DNA from: Streptomyces caelestis
Lineage (GTDB): Bacteria > Actinomycetota > Actinomycetes > Streptomycetales > Streptomycetaceae
Assembly: GCF_001279005.1 (NCBI RefSeq)
Contig: NZ_LGCN01000234.1
Location: 1 to 38,025 of the forward strand
Length of the DNA stretch: 38,025 bases
Direction of reading: 5' to 3'
Of this stretch, positions 16,630 through 24,699 are shown in pieces. The notes under the pieces were generated by a model. The model worked only from the letters and a program-made list of their open reading frames with translations. It had not been told where the DNA came from and searched no databases. The position numbers and the translations under genes were made by a program. The stretch's first letter is position 1. Each line of letters starts with the position of its first letter.

Positions 16630-17055
16630 ATGGCCGTCGACCCCCGGGGGGCCGATCTCGCACGGTTGACGGAGGAGGATCCCGGCGGTCCCGTCGTCAT
16701 GCTCAACCTGCTGCGCTTCGCTCCCGACGGCCGCTCCTCCTATGAGGAGTACTCGCGACGGGCGGCAGCCTTCCTGAAGCGGTACGGAGGCGAACTGCTC
16801 TACGCCGGCGACGGCGGCACTCCCCTGGTCGCCGAGGACGGGCAGGCCTGGGACGCGGTGCTGCTCGTCCGTTACCCCGACCGCGCGGCGTTCAGCCGCA
16901 TGGTGGCCGACCCCGAGTACCAGGAGATCACCGGTCTGCGCTCCCGGGCCCTGGCCGAGGCCGTGCTCCAGCCGACCAGCCCCTGGTCTCCGGTCGTGAA
17001 CGGTGATCACGAGGTCCGGACCGTGTCCGCGTCCTGCGAGCCCGATCATCAGTAG
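16630..17055 (+). CDS. DUF1330 family protein
   Basis: A 141-residue protein with the dimeric alpha/beta-barrel pattern of DUF1330: PVVMLNLLRF, EEYSRRAAAFLKRYGGELLYAG, WDAVLLVRYPDRAAFSRMVADPEYQ and LRSRALAEAVLQPT. The biochemical role of this family is not settled. ATG 16630 is preceded by AAGGAGGGG, an excellent ribosome-binding site. The gene stands alone: the nuo operon diverges to its left and a hairpin follows the stop. Confidence 0.88.
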   Translation: MAVDPRGADLARLTEEDPGGPVVMLNLLRFAPDGRSSYEEYSRRAAAFLKRYGGELLYAGDGGTPLVAEDGQAWDAVLLVRYPDRAAFSRMVADPEYQEITGLRSRALAEAVLQPTSPWSPVVNGDHEVRTVSASCEPDHQ

Positions 17056-17072
17056 CGGGGCCTCACGCCCCG
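17056..17072 (+). terminator. short GC hairpin after the DUF1330 gene
   Basis: CGGGGC, a five-base loop, and GCCCCG form a perfect six-base-pair stem starting one base after the stop codon. There is no U tract, as is common in streptomycetes, so termination is an inference. Confidence 0.5.
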
Positions 17073-17866
17073 TCGGCTCCTGCAGCGAAGGCCCTCGACG
17101 ACAGCGCCGGGTTTCGTCTCCTGGTCGCACGCGACGAAGACACATCGCTGAGTTCGTGCACGGCCGGCGGTGGAACGTCGAGGACTCCGACCGAGTTCGA
17201 TGTCCGCCTCTGCCGTGATGCGATCAGGATCGCGCCCCTCCGCCAGGGGACCAGGCCCGGCTTCCGCACCTGGATCCCGGTCGACGGGATACCGCGGCCA
17301 TTGCCCGATCCCGACCCGGCACCGAGGCCACGGCACACAGGTGAAGCGCGTGTGCCCGACGGGAATCAGCAGCGAACGCCCGCGGCACGGGCCCCGGAGA
17401 TGCGGGACACCGCACCAGGAACCGTGCACCGCCGTGTGGCGCGGGCCCGGTGCGGTCGGGGCCGCGGGTCGAGCCGCTCCGCGGCGGGTTGCTCCGGACG
17501 GCCGAGGTGGTCCGCCGGCCCGGAGGACCAGGAAGCGAGATCCGAGGCCGGAAGGCTTCCCGTCTCCGGACGTACAGCGCTCTTCCGGACATCACCGGCT
17601 CCATGGTGGCCGTGGGGTATGCGGGACGCGAAACGGGGTAGCCGGGCGGACGGCCTGCGGGTGCGACAGCGATTGGAGGACGTCATCTGCACCCTGCGCG
17701 TCTCCACCGGCACCCGTGACATCGACGCGACCCTGATCGCGGCCCGTCGCCAGTCGCCCGGTGCCCGGCCCCAGGACCACTCCCTCCTGAGCGGCAGCCG
17801 ACCCCTCCCAAGGGACGCACCCGTAATCGCACCTGTGCCTCCGCACCAAACAGAACGGACGAAGAC
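17073..17866. other. gene-free stretch
   Basis: Several frames are open in both directions, but none shows a domain, a convincing start or a ribosome-binding site. I see nothing I can name here. Confidence 0.4.
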
Positions 17867-18037
17867 GTGAATACCGCTGGAAGAGCTGCCGCGCCGATCT
17901 ACGACCGCTTGATAGCCGAACGCGGCGACGTCATCGCGGTGGCCGCGCTCACTGCGGAAGAGACCCACCGCGAGATCGCCGCGGTTTTGGACTTCGGCTT
18001 TTCGCGCACGGACGACGAGACGGAGAAGGACAAGTAG
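17867..18037 (+). CDS. small hypothetical protein, 56 residues
   Basis: GTG at 17867 opens a 56-residue frame (VNTAGRAAAPIYDRLIAER ... LDFGFSRTDDETEKDK) ending TAG at 18037. It has an amphipathic helix (TAEETHREIAAVLDF) and a charged tail, and its codon use is less GC-extreme than the surrounding debris, which suggests real coding. The pattern resembles small uncharacterised proteins I associate with streptomycetes, but I cannot name a family. The upstream ribosome-binding site is weak (GACGAAGAC). Scraps of regulatory genes lie immediately downstream. Confidence 0.5.
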   Translation: MNTAGRAAAPIYDRLIAERGDVIAVAALTAEETHREIAAVLDFGFSRTDDETEKDK

Positions 18038-18040
18038 AGT

Positions 18041-18166
18041 CGGCTGTCGGACGTCACCCAGTCGGTAATCAGCGAGTTGACCGCCAGCGCCCGCGCGTGC
18101 GCACCAGGTCCAGTATGGACGGCCTGCACCTCGCCGACGGCCTGGTCGAGGTGGTGAGGCGCTGAG
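18041..18166 (+). pseudogene. remnant of an anti-sigma-factor ATPase
   Basis: The stretch DVTQSVISELTASARACAPGP aligns well with DVTQLVVSELVTNARKYAPGP of the intact ATPase at 19008-19487. After one frame change, SMDGLHLADGLVEVV matches LMDLRIAGDTVEVSV of the same protein. Only about 40 residues of the HATPase N-box region survive, on the strand opposite to the intact gene. Confidence 0.6.
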
Positions 18167-18212
18167 GTGACAGCGGCCCCAAGCCGGTGAGGGCGGTGGC
18201 CCGCTCCGCCCC

Positions 18213-18344
18213 TCAGCCTGCTCGGAGGCCGTCGAGCAGGGCGCTGAGCCCACGACGGAACTCGGTCTCCGGTGTGCTGCTCCGGGCAGCACCGGCGACC
18301 TCGATCAACCGGGGGCAACGCTCGGTGGGAAGCGAGCGGAACCG
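18213..18344 (-). pseudogene. C-terminal remnant of a TetR-family regulator
   Basis: The last 40 or so residues before the stop (RFRSLPTERCPRLIEVAG, then EFRRGLSALLDGLRAG) match the C-terminal ligand-domain end seen in many streptomycete TetR regulators (FRSLPAERFP ... FGLDALLDGL). No helix-turn-helix domain is found upstream in any frame, so this is a scrap. Confidence 0.5.
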
Positions 18345-19007
18345 GTCGATCGTCGCGGCGGAGCCGCCGTCACGGCTGCTCAGCGGGCCGGCCGGCTCGG
18401 GCGAGTGCCGCGAGCAGGGCCTCGGCGATGTCAAGGAACGTCGCCGAGTGACTGCGCCGGGCCGGCACGAGCGGAATCCGGAGGGAGGTTTCCCGCTTCG
18501 GCCGTGCCGCGAGCGGCGAGGTTCCCACGACCCCGGGCAGGGTGTGGCGCCGTTCGGCAGGGGAATCGTGTCGTCGCCGGAGAAGATCGCAGCCCGCCGG
18601 GTCGAGCTGAACCGGTTTGCCGGGCCGAGTTGGTCCGGCAGCTGACCGAGGTGAACACCGAGTGCGAGGAATCCACCGTCATGGAGCGGGACTTGCAGCG
18701 CAGCGGGTGCAGGTCGCCGGCCGGTCAGTGTGAAAGCGCCGCACCGCAGGCACCGGCGGCTTCGCGAGGTAGCAGTCCGGATGTGGAACGTCAGCGCGTC
18801 CGGACCGGTGGGGCCGGGCCCGTACGGCATCTTGTGTCCCAGACCGCGCGCGGGCGGCCACGGCGTCCGGGGCGTCGACGGCGACGACGAGTTCCCGGCT
18901 CGGTCCGCACTCCTCGGGCCCGTGTATCCGACGGACACCGAACAGAGCGTCGAGACACCACTCCCGCCCGGGGCAGCGAGAGCGTCACGCCGAGGGCTGA
19001 ACCCTCC
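18345..19007. other. degraded sequence with a possible DUF2127-like scrap
   Basis: No intact gene. On the minus strand near 18705-18800 the residues RTATSRSRRCLRCGAFTLTG recall the Cys-x-x-Cys region (WRCLRCGDFVLG) of the DUF2127-type membrane proteins of streptomycetes, without the following membrane helices. Everything else appears to be decayed coding sequence. Confidence 0.35.
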
Positions 19008-19487
19008 CTACAGGGGAGGGTGTCCGGTGAGGGCGCCGCCGGGGTCGTCGGCCAGGGCGAGGCGGGCGGTGATGCGTTTGCCCACCGGCTCACGCCGCGC
19101 TTCGAAACCCTGGGCGACGGCCATGACGATCTCCAGGCCGTGCTGGCCGACCCGGCCGGCGTCCGCAGCCCGGGCGACCGGCAGCACCGGATCGGAGTCC
19201 CACACCGACACCTCCACCGTGTCGCCGGCGATGCGCAGATCCATCAGCGCCGGGCCGGGAGCATACTTGCGGGCGTTGGTGACCAGCTCGCTGACCACCA
19301 ACTGCGTCACATCCATCGCGCGCTGCGAGACCGGCAGGCCGTACTCGGCCTGCACCCGCGCGAGAAAGCCGACGGCCAGGTGACGGGCCTGGGCGATACC
19401 GGCGCCGTCCCCGTCCAACGCGACCGTGGTCCGTATGACCCGCTCCCCCGACGTAGCGCCGTCCCCGCCCACGGGCACTGTCTCCAT
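19008..19487 (-). CDS. ATP-binding protein, anti-sigma factor kinase type (RsbW/SpoIIAB-like)
   Basis: A 159-residue protein of the GHKL/HATPase class used in partner-switching control of sigma factors. The N box is in MDVTQLVVSELVTNARKYAPGP (asparagine for Mg-ATP), the G1 box in VSVWDSDPVLP, and the G2-like part in GQHGLEIVMAVAQGFE. Such proteins bind a sigma factor or phosphorylate a STAS antagonist. I chose ATG 19487, with GAAGG upstream; an in-frame GTG further up is possible. It is divergent from a STAS gene across 142 bp, so the two probably act together. Confidence 0.82.
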   Translation of the reverse strand: METVPVGGDGATSGERVIRTTVALDGDGAGIAQARHLAVGFLARVQAEYGLPVSQRAMDVTQLVVSELVTNARKYAPGPALMDLRIAGDTVEVSVWDSDPVLPVARAADAGRVGQHGLEIVMAVAQGFEARREPVGKRITARLALADDPGGALTGHPPL

Positions 19488-19629
19488 CCCCGCCGCCTTC
19501 ACTACCCCGTTCACCACCCAGCACGCATACCCGCCCTTGCGCAGCACACGCCCCACACCCCTCCCCCGGCTGCCCGCACCGTGCAGGGCCGCACCGCAGG
19601 CAAGGGCTCGGTGTGCCAGTATCACCCAC

Positions 19630-20022
19630 ATGACCGAGAGGCATATGACAACAGACGTGCAACCCATCGAGCAGGCGCCGCACCCCGGCGGCGGGCTGTC
19701 GGTCATCGCCGCCCCTGCGGACGGCGTATGCGTCCTGACACTGGCCGGCGAGATCGACCATGACACCGGCGAGACGCTCCGCCAGGCCCTGGACCTGTCC
19801 GTCACCGGCCAGCCCCGCATCGTGGCCGACCTGCGGCAGGTCACCTTCATGGACTCCAGCGGCATCAACATCCTCCTCACCGCCCACCACGCCGCCACCG
19901 AGGCGGGAGGCCGGCTCCGGCTGGCCGCGCCCACCCCTGCCGTACTGCGCACCCTGCAGATCGTCGGCATCGACCAGATCATCGACTGCCACCCCACCCT
20001 GCAGGACGCCCTCGACCACTGA
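19630..20022 (+). CDS. STAS-domain anti-sigma factor antagonist
   Basis: A single STAS domain of RsbV/SpoIIAA type: GVCVLTLAGEIDHDTGETLRQ, IVADLRQVTFMDSSGINILL and LRTLQIVGIDQII. The first serine of DSSG is the position phosphorylated by the partner kinase; in the dephosphorylated state such proteins release the sigma factor. Two starts are possible: ATG 19630 (no ribosome-binding site, perhaps leaderless) and ATG 19645 (GAGAGG only three bases upstream). No sigma factor gene is seen next to the pair. Confidence 0.88.
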   Translation: MTERHMTTDVQPIEQAPHPGGGLSVIAAPADGVCVLTLAGEIDHDTGETLRQALDLSVTGQPRIVADLRQVTFMDSSGINILLTAHHAATEAGGRLRLAAPTPAVLRTLQIVGIDQIIDCHPTLQDALDH

Positions 20023-20326
20023 CAGCGCCTTCGAACATCGGGCCGATTCGGGCGCGTCGGCGATCGCGCGATCCCTCACTCCTACGGCGCGCCCCGACGT
20101 GAGGTCATGCCCTCCGAGGAGCACGGACCGCCCGACCCGAACTCGCGCCCCGCCCCGTTCCGGCTCGTACATACGCACCAAGGGTGAATCCACGGGATGT
20201 GCGGACTGTGCGGCGCTGAACCCTGTCAGTCTGCCGTTGATGGCCGTAAGACGGCGGCGGCGGCGCCGCTGGACGATGTCTCCTTCACTGCGGGACGGCG
20301 TCCCTCGGTCACGGAGAGGGGCGGGC
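20023..20326. other. intergenic region before the prenyltransferase operon
   Basis: I see no gene in these 304 bases. The promoter of the downstream operon should lie here but no clear hexamers were recognised. Confidence 0.4.
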
Positions 20327-21118
20327 GTGACAGCAGAGCAGTCCACGACCAGATGGCCCGCTTCCCGTCCTGCCGCCGCCAAGAGCACGGCGCGGTCAGG
20401 GCCGCGTGAAGTGCCGCGTCACGTCGCGTGTGTGATGGACGGAAACGGCCGGTGGGCAGCGCGGCGATCGCTCCCACGCACGTCCGGTCACCGTGCCGCG
20501 GAGACCACGGTGATCGACGTCATCGAAGCAGCACGGGCGGCCGGGGTGGGCTGGCTGAGTCTGTTCGCGTTCTCCACCGAGAACTGGCGCCGCCCGGACG
20601 CCGAGATCGAATTCCTCATGCACCTGGTGCGCCGAGTGGTGCGCAAACACGCCCCGTTGTTGCACGCGCGGGGCATCCGCTGCCGCTTCCTCGGCGTGTC
20701 CGACCCCCGCATCCCCCCTGGGCTGGCCCGAGACATCGCCGACCTGATGACGCTGACCGGCCGGAACCGGCAGATGACACTGACCGTCGCCTTCGATCAC
20801 GGCGGCCGCAGGGACATCGTGGAGGCCGCACGGTCGCTGATCCGCAGCGGCGTGTCGCCCGAGGCCGTAACCGAGGAGAGCTTCGCCGCGCACCTGCCCT
20901 TTCCCGACACCCCCGATGTCGACCTGGTCATCCGCACCTCCGGCGAACAGCGCATCTCCAACTTCATGCTCTGGCAGGTCGCCTACGCCGAATGGGTCTT
21001 TCCGCCGGCGCTGTGGCCCGACTTTCGCGCACCCGACTTCCTCGAGTGCCTGCATGCCTACCGGCAGCGCGAGCGCCGATTCGGCGGCGTACTGCCGAAC
21101 CAGAACGGAGAAACCTGA
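20327..21118 (+). CDS. uppS: isoprenyl transferase (cis-prenyltransferase, UppS-like)
   Basis: A 263-residue cis-prenyltransferase, which extends an allylic diphosphate with isopentenyl diphosphate units in Z configuration. All signature regions are present: HVACVMDGNGRWA (catalytic Asp), FSTENWRRP, IRTSGEQRISNFMLWQ and the Mg-binding AEWVFPPALWPDF. I chose GTG 20327 because GGAGAGG lies about ten bases upstream; an ATG at 20278 is less well supported. The next gene starts two bases after the stop, so this is probably an accessory copy in a dedicated operon rather than the housekeeping gene. Chain length cannot be read directly. Confidence 0.93.
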   Translation: MTAEQSTTRWPASRPAAAKSTARSGPREVPRHVACVMDGNGRWAARRSLPRTSGHRAAETTVIDVIEAARAAGVGWLSLFAFSTENWRRPDAEIEFLMHLVRRVVRKHAPLLHARGIRCRFLGVSDPRIPPGLARDIADLMTLTGRNRQMTLTVAFDHGGRRDIVEAARSLIRSGVSPEAVTEESFAAHLPFPDTPDVDLVIRTSGEQRISNFMLWQVAYAEWVFPPALWPDFRAPDFLECLHAYRQRERRFGGVLPNQNGET

Positions 21119-21120
21119 TC

Positions 21121-22620
21121 GTGACGACCGCAGACAGCCCTCAGTCCCCCACCGCCGGCGCCGGTACAGGAGATCACGGAACCGGGGGTCGCGACTTCGG
21201 AGGGGAACCCCTGTTCGGTCCTGGCTCACAGTTCCACACGCTCTTCAACGATCCGCGCTGGGCGTTGGCCATGATTCGGGCGACCGTGCTCGAGGCCGCG
21301 CACCCGCAGATCGGCGCCGCCCTGATCGAGAACTCCACCTTCGTCGTCCATCCCTGGCGGCGACTGGGCAACACCTTCATGAGCCTGCGGCGGATGTTCG
21401 GTGCCGACGACCACGTACGGCAGAGGGAGGCGACCCGGCTCAACCGCATGCACGCACGGTTGCACGGCACCGACGCACGAGACCGGCCCTATGACGCGAT
21501 GGACCCGGCTGTGCGTGCCTGGGTAGTGGCAACCATGTTCGAAAGCGCCGTCACCATGTGCCGGCTCAGCGGACAGCCCCTCGAGCAGAAGACCATGGAG
21601 CAGCTGTATGCCGAATTCCAGGCCTTCCTGGCCGCGATGGGCGACGGCGCCGGCCATCTGCCGCACGGCCTGGACGAGTTCTGGCCCTACTACGACCGGG
21701 TGATCGCCGAGGAACTGGAGAACACCGAGGCGATGCGGATCATCCTCTACAAGCTCTTCGACCACCTCCCCGCACCACCCGTGCTGAACGGCTTTCCCGC
21801 ACTATGGGCGACCGGCCGAGCCCTCGCCGGCCCGGTCGTCGGAGCGATCACCGTGGCGTCCCTGCCGGAACCGTTCCGGCGACGAGCCGGTCTGCCCGAG
21901 ATCGCGGGAGTCCAGACCCTGATGCAAGGTGCCTACCTGGCGGCCGGACTGGCCCGGTTCCTGCCCGAAGGATGGATCAAGGCCGAGAGCATCGCCGAGT
22001 TGGTGACGCTCTCCCCCGACAGCGACGATCCCCGCGCGCGGACGATCGCCGCCCTGCGCGATCAGATGAAGCGGGCCGGCGCCCTCATGCGTCTCATCAC
22101 CCCGTTACCCGCGGAACCGGAACCCGCAACGGCCACCACGGCACAACGCAGCGCGGAGGAGTTCTTCACGGACGTCCTGGACCAGACCGGGGACGGATAC
22201 CTGGACTGGCCCGACCTCGCCGCCATGGCCCGCGAACTCTCCAGCCGCCTCGACCTGGACGAACCCGAGGAAACCAGGCTCTACAACGCCTACGCCGACT
22301 GGTGGCGCGAACTCCAGACGGCCCTCGACGCCGACGGCGACGGCCGCATCAGCGCCCGCGAGTACGCCGCCGCCGTTCCTTCGCTGGCCGGTCCCGCACT
22401 GATCAGGGTCGCCGAAGTCCTCTTCGACGTGACCGACAAGAATGGCGACCAGCACATCGACGCGGACGAGTACCGAGCCCTGTTCCGGACCGCGTTCCAC
22501 CGCGACACCACCAAAACCGGCGAGACGTACAGCCGCAGCGCGTTCATCAACGACTTCCTGTCCTTCATGTCCGCACGCCGGCGCACCAGCCCCTACGACC
22601 CGCTCATCGCCGAAGCGTGA
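21121..22620 (+). CDS. DUF2236 (MpaB/latex-clearing-like) oxygenase with C-terminal EF-hand domain
   Basis: A 499-residue protein in two parts. Residues about 30-330 match DUF2236, the fold of the haem-dependent latex-clearing proteins and of MpaB, which oxidatively cleave prenyl chains: HPQIGAALIENSTF, HPWRRLGNTF, RLNRMHARLHG, and MDPAVRAWVVATMFESAV. Residues about 345-470 hold three EF-hand calcium loops: Asp354-Asp365 (DQTGDGYLDWPD), Asp403-Glu414 (DADGDGRISARE) and Asp439-Glu450 (DKNGDQHIDADE), with two canonical ones. No signal peptide is seen, so it is likely cytosolic. GTG 21121 follows the uppS stop by two bases, with GGAG about nine bases upstream. The pairing suggests action on the product of the neighbouring enzyme. 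Confidence 0.87.
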   Translation: MTTADSPQSPTAGAGTGDHGTGGRDFGGEPLFGPGSQFHTLFNDPRWALAMIRATVLEAAHPQIGAALIENSTFVVHPWRRLGNTFMSLRRMFGADDHVRQREATRLNRMHARLHGTDARDRPYDAMDPAVRAWVVATMFESAVTMCRLSGQPLEQKTMEQLYAEFQAFLAAMGDGAGHLPHGLDEFWPYYDRVIAEELENTEAMRIILYKLFDHLPAPPVLNGFPALWATGRALAGPVVGAITVASLPEPFRRRAGLPEIAGVQTLMQGAYLAAGLARFLPEGWIKAESIAELVTLSPDSDDPRARTIAALRDQMKRAGALMRLITPLPAEPEPATATTAQRSAEEFFTDVLDQTGDGYLDWPDLAAMARELSSRLDLDEPEETRLYNAYADWWRELQTALDADGDGRISAREYAAAVPSLAGPALIRVAEVLFDVTDKNGDQHIDADEYRALFRTAFHRDTTKTGETYSRSAFINDFLSFMSARRRTSPYDPLIAEA

Positions 22621-22851
22621 CCGCCCGGACAGGCGACCGGCCGAAGACGACGCCTCCCGGCACACGGTCACTGGCACAGCGGCCGTGCCCTACGCTCGGC
22701 CCGCCCATGGCACGGTGGCTCGAGGTATCGCCCTTCGCGGTCAGGTGAGCTTTTAAGGCTCTGCGAGAGCGGCTCGCGTTCCTCCGGGGTGCTCCCACGG
22801 GTGACGGCGCTTTCGGTGCCCTTTCACCTCGCGTATGGAAATGTCGGGGCC

Positions 22852-23907
22852 ATGGCCGACATGTCCCATGATGCCCACGCCCAGCCGCCGACGCGCGGGC
22901 AGCGGTGGTCCGAGTTCCGGCAGACGGCGTGGTGGCCGGCCCTCGTGCTGGTGCTCATCCTGGCGGCTGCGGCCGGGCTCTTCGCCGGCTCGTACACCTA
23001 TTCCATGGCCGATCCGACGCCGCGCTCGATCCCCACGGCCGTGGTCGGATCGTACGAGCAGGCCCGCGGGCAGGCCTTTCTGGACGGCCTGGAGAAGGCG
23101 TTGAACGCGTCCGTGAAGGTGCACGTGTACGACAGTGTCGCCGGGGCCCGTCAGGCCATGGACGAGCAGGAGGTTTTCGCGATCTTCGATATCCGTGACG
23201 ACGGGAGGACCGCGGTCCTTGACCTGTCGGGTGCTTCCGGGGCCTCGGTCGCGGAGGTGCTGGCCGACACGGCGCCGGCCGTGGGGAAGGAAACCGGCGT
23301 CGAGGTCACCGTCCGGGACCTCAATCCGCTCCAGGAGGGTGACCCCCGCGGACTGGCGATCTTCTACATCTCGCTGGCCGCCGTCATCGTCGGCTTCGTC
23401 GGGGCGATCCAGCTCAGTGTGCACGCACGGTCCCTGACGCCGTTCGAACGCATTCTGTTCACCCTCGCCTACGCGCTGCTCGGCGGATTCGCCATCGCCG
23501 CGACCGTGGACTGGCTGCTCGGCGCGCTCGACCTGCCGTTCGTGGAGTCGTGGCTGATCCTGGCGCTCACCCTGTTCGCCAGCGGCATGGTTTTCACCAT
23601 GTTCAACACCTTGTTCGGGCGCTGGGCGATGCTGCCGACGTGGGGGCTGATGATCCTGCTGGGCAACCCCTCGTCCGGCGGCGCGGTGTCCTGGCCGCTG
23701 CTGCCGTCCCCGCTGGGCGAGATCGGCAAGTGGCTGCCGCCCGGCGCCTCGGTCAACGCGCAGCACACGGCGGTGTACTTCCAGGGGCACCAGCACGCGT
23801 TCCCCTTCCTGGTGCTGGGCGGATGGGCCCTGCTGTCGTGTGTGGTCTTCTGGATCTGGCGGCACCGGCATCCCGGCGGTCGCGAGCGCCGTCCGACGCA
23901 CACCTGA
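22852..23907 (+). CDS. ABC-2/Pip-type membrane protein, hypothetical
   Basis: A 351-residue membrane protein with the layout of YhgE/Pip or DUF3533 proteins and ABC-2 permeases. One N-terminal helix (WWPALVLVLILAAAAGLFAG) is followed by an extracytoplasmic domain of about 150 residues (TAVVGSYEQARGQAFLDGLE ...), then about five helices from FYISLAAVIVGFVGAI to the tail. The tail is basic (WRHRHPGGRERR). Such proteins act in export or phage/toxin reception; no ATPase gene is adjacent. ATG 22852 was chosen because the protein-like sequence starts there (MADMSHDAHAQ); the ribosome-binding site is weak. A decayed IS5 element begins within about ten bases of its stop. Confidence 0.72.
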   Translation: MADMSHDAHAQPPTRGQRWSEFRQTAWWPALVLVLILAAAAGLFAGSYTYSMADPTPRSIPTAVVGSYEQARGQAFLDGLEKALNASVKVHVYDSVAGARQAMDEQEVFAIFDIRDDGRTAVLDLSGASGASVAEVLADTAPAVGKETGVEVTVRDLNPLQEGDPRGLAIFYISLAAVIVGFVGAIQLSVHARSLTPFERILFTLAYALLGGFAIAATVDWLLGALDLPFVESWLILALTLFASGMVFTMFNTLFGRWAMLPTWGLMILLGNPSSGGAVSWPLLPSPLGEIGKWLPPGASVNAQHTAVYFQGHQHAFPFLVLGGWALLSCVVFWIWRHRHPGGRERRPTHT

Positions 23908-23916
23908 GAAGGCGTC

Positions 23917-24626
23917 TCACGTGGTGGGTTCTGCGGGCTTCTTGTGGCAGGTCGGGGCTGCCGCGAGCCCGAGGGAGGCCAGGAGGTGGCTGCCCTTCCG
24001 CTCGTACCGGACGGTCAGGCGGCGGTAGTCGAAAAGCCATGAGATCGACCGTTCGGTCTTCCGGCGGCGCCGGCCGAGTCGCTCGCCGGACTCGATGCCG
24101 GCCGGGCGATGCGCGGGACGATGTCCCGCTCGCGCAGCCGCTTCAGCCTCTCGGCGGAGTGGTACGCCTTGTCCGCGCGGAGTCCGCCGGGGCGGCGCCT
24201 TCGCGGGCCGCGCCGGGAGCGGGTGACGGGGACGCCCAGGACCAGCGGCAGCAGCGCCTGGCTGTCGTGAACGTGGGCGCCGGACACGCCAAGCGCGAGA
24301 GGCGGCCCCCGCCCGTCGGACAGGACGTGCGGTTTGCTGCCCTTCCTGCCCCGGTCGACCGGATTGCGCCCGGTCGGCGATCCCCCCTTTTTCGCGCGGA
24401 CGGAGGCCGCGTCCATGATGGCCGGGGCCCGGTCCACCTCGCCGCGGGCGCCGAGCTCGTCCGGAGCGGCCCGGTGCGGCCCGGTGCGGCCGCCGCCACA
24501 GCCCGTCCTCGGTCCACGCGGAGAACCGGCGATGGACGGCGGCCGACGGGACACCGAACGTCTCCGGCAGGTGCCGCCGGGCACAGCCGCTGGTCAGCAC
24601 GTACACCACGGTCACGTCCGCCGGGG
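23917..24626 (-). mobile_element. IS5-family transposase, decayed and 5'-truncated
   Basis: Three reading-frame segments join into a typical streptomycete IS5 DDE transposase: VVYVLTSGCARRHLPETFGV, then MDAASVRAKKGGSPTGRNPVDRGRKGSK and LRADKAYHSAERLK, then RSISWLFDYRRLTVRYERK. The first frame change is caused by a tandem duplication of ten bases (24471-24480 and 24481-24490); removing one copy restores the frame exactly. The second is a missing G near 24104. About 45 N-terminal residues and the upstream terminal repeat are gone at about 24626. It cannot encode active transposase. Confidence 0.8.
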
Positions 24627-24699
24627 TGATGTACCGACGGCTACTCGGTGATCCCGTTCCTGTCCGGCCGGTGTCGGGGTCGGGTCTGTCGTTGTCGGC

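Noticed and set aside
15771..16706. Minus-strand open frame opposite the DUF1330 gene
   Set aside because: Arg/Pro/Gly-rich with no motif; the plus-strand DUF1330 gene has a strong ribosome-binding site and family motifs.
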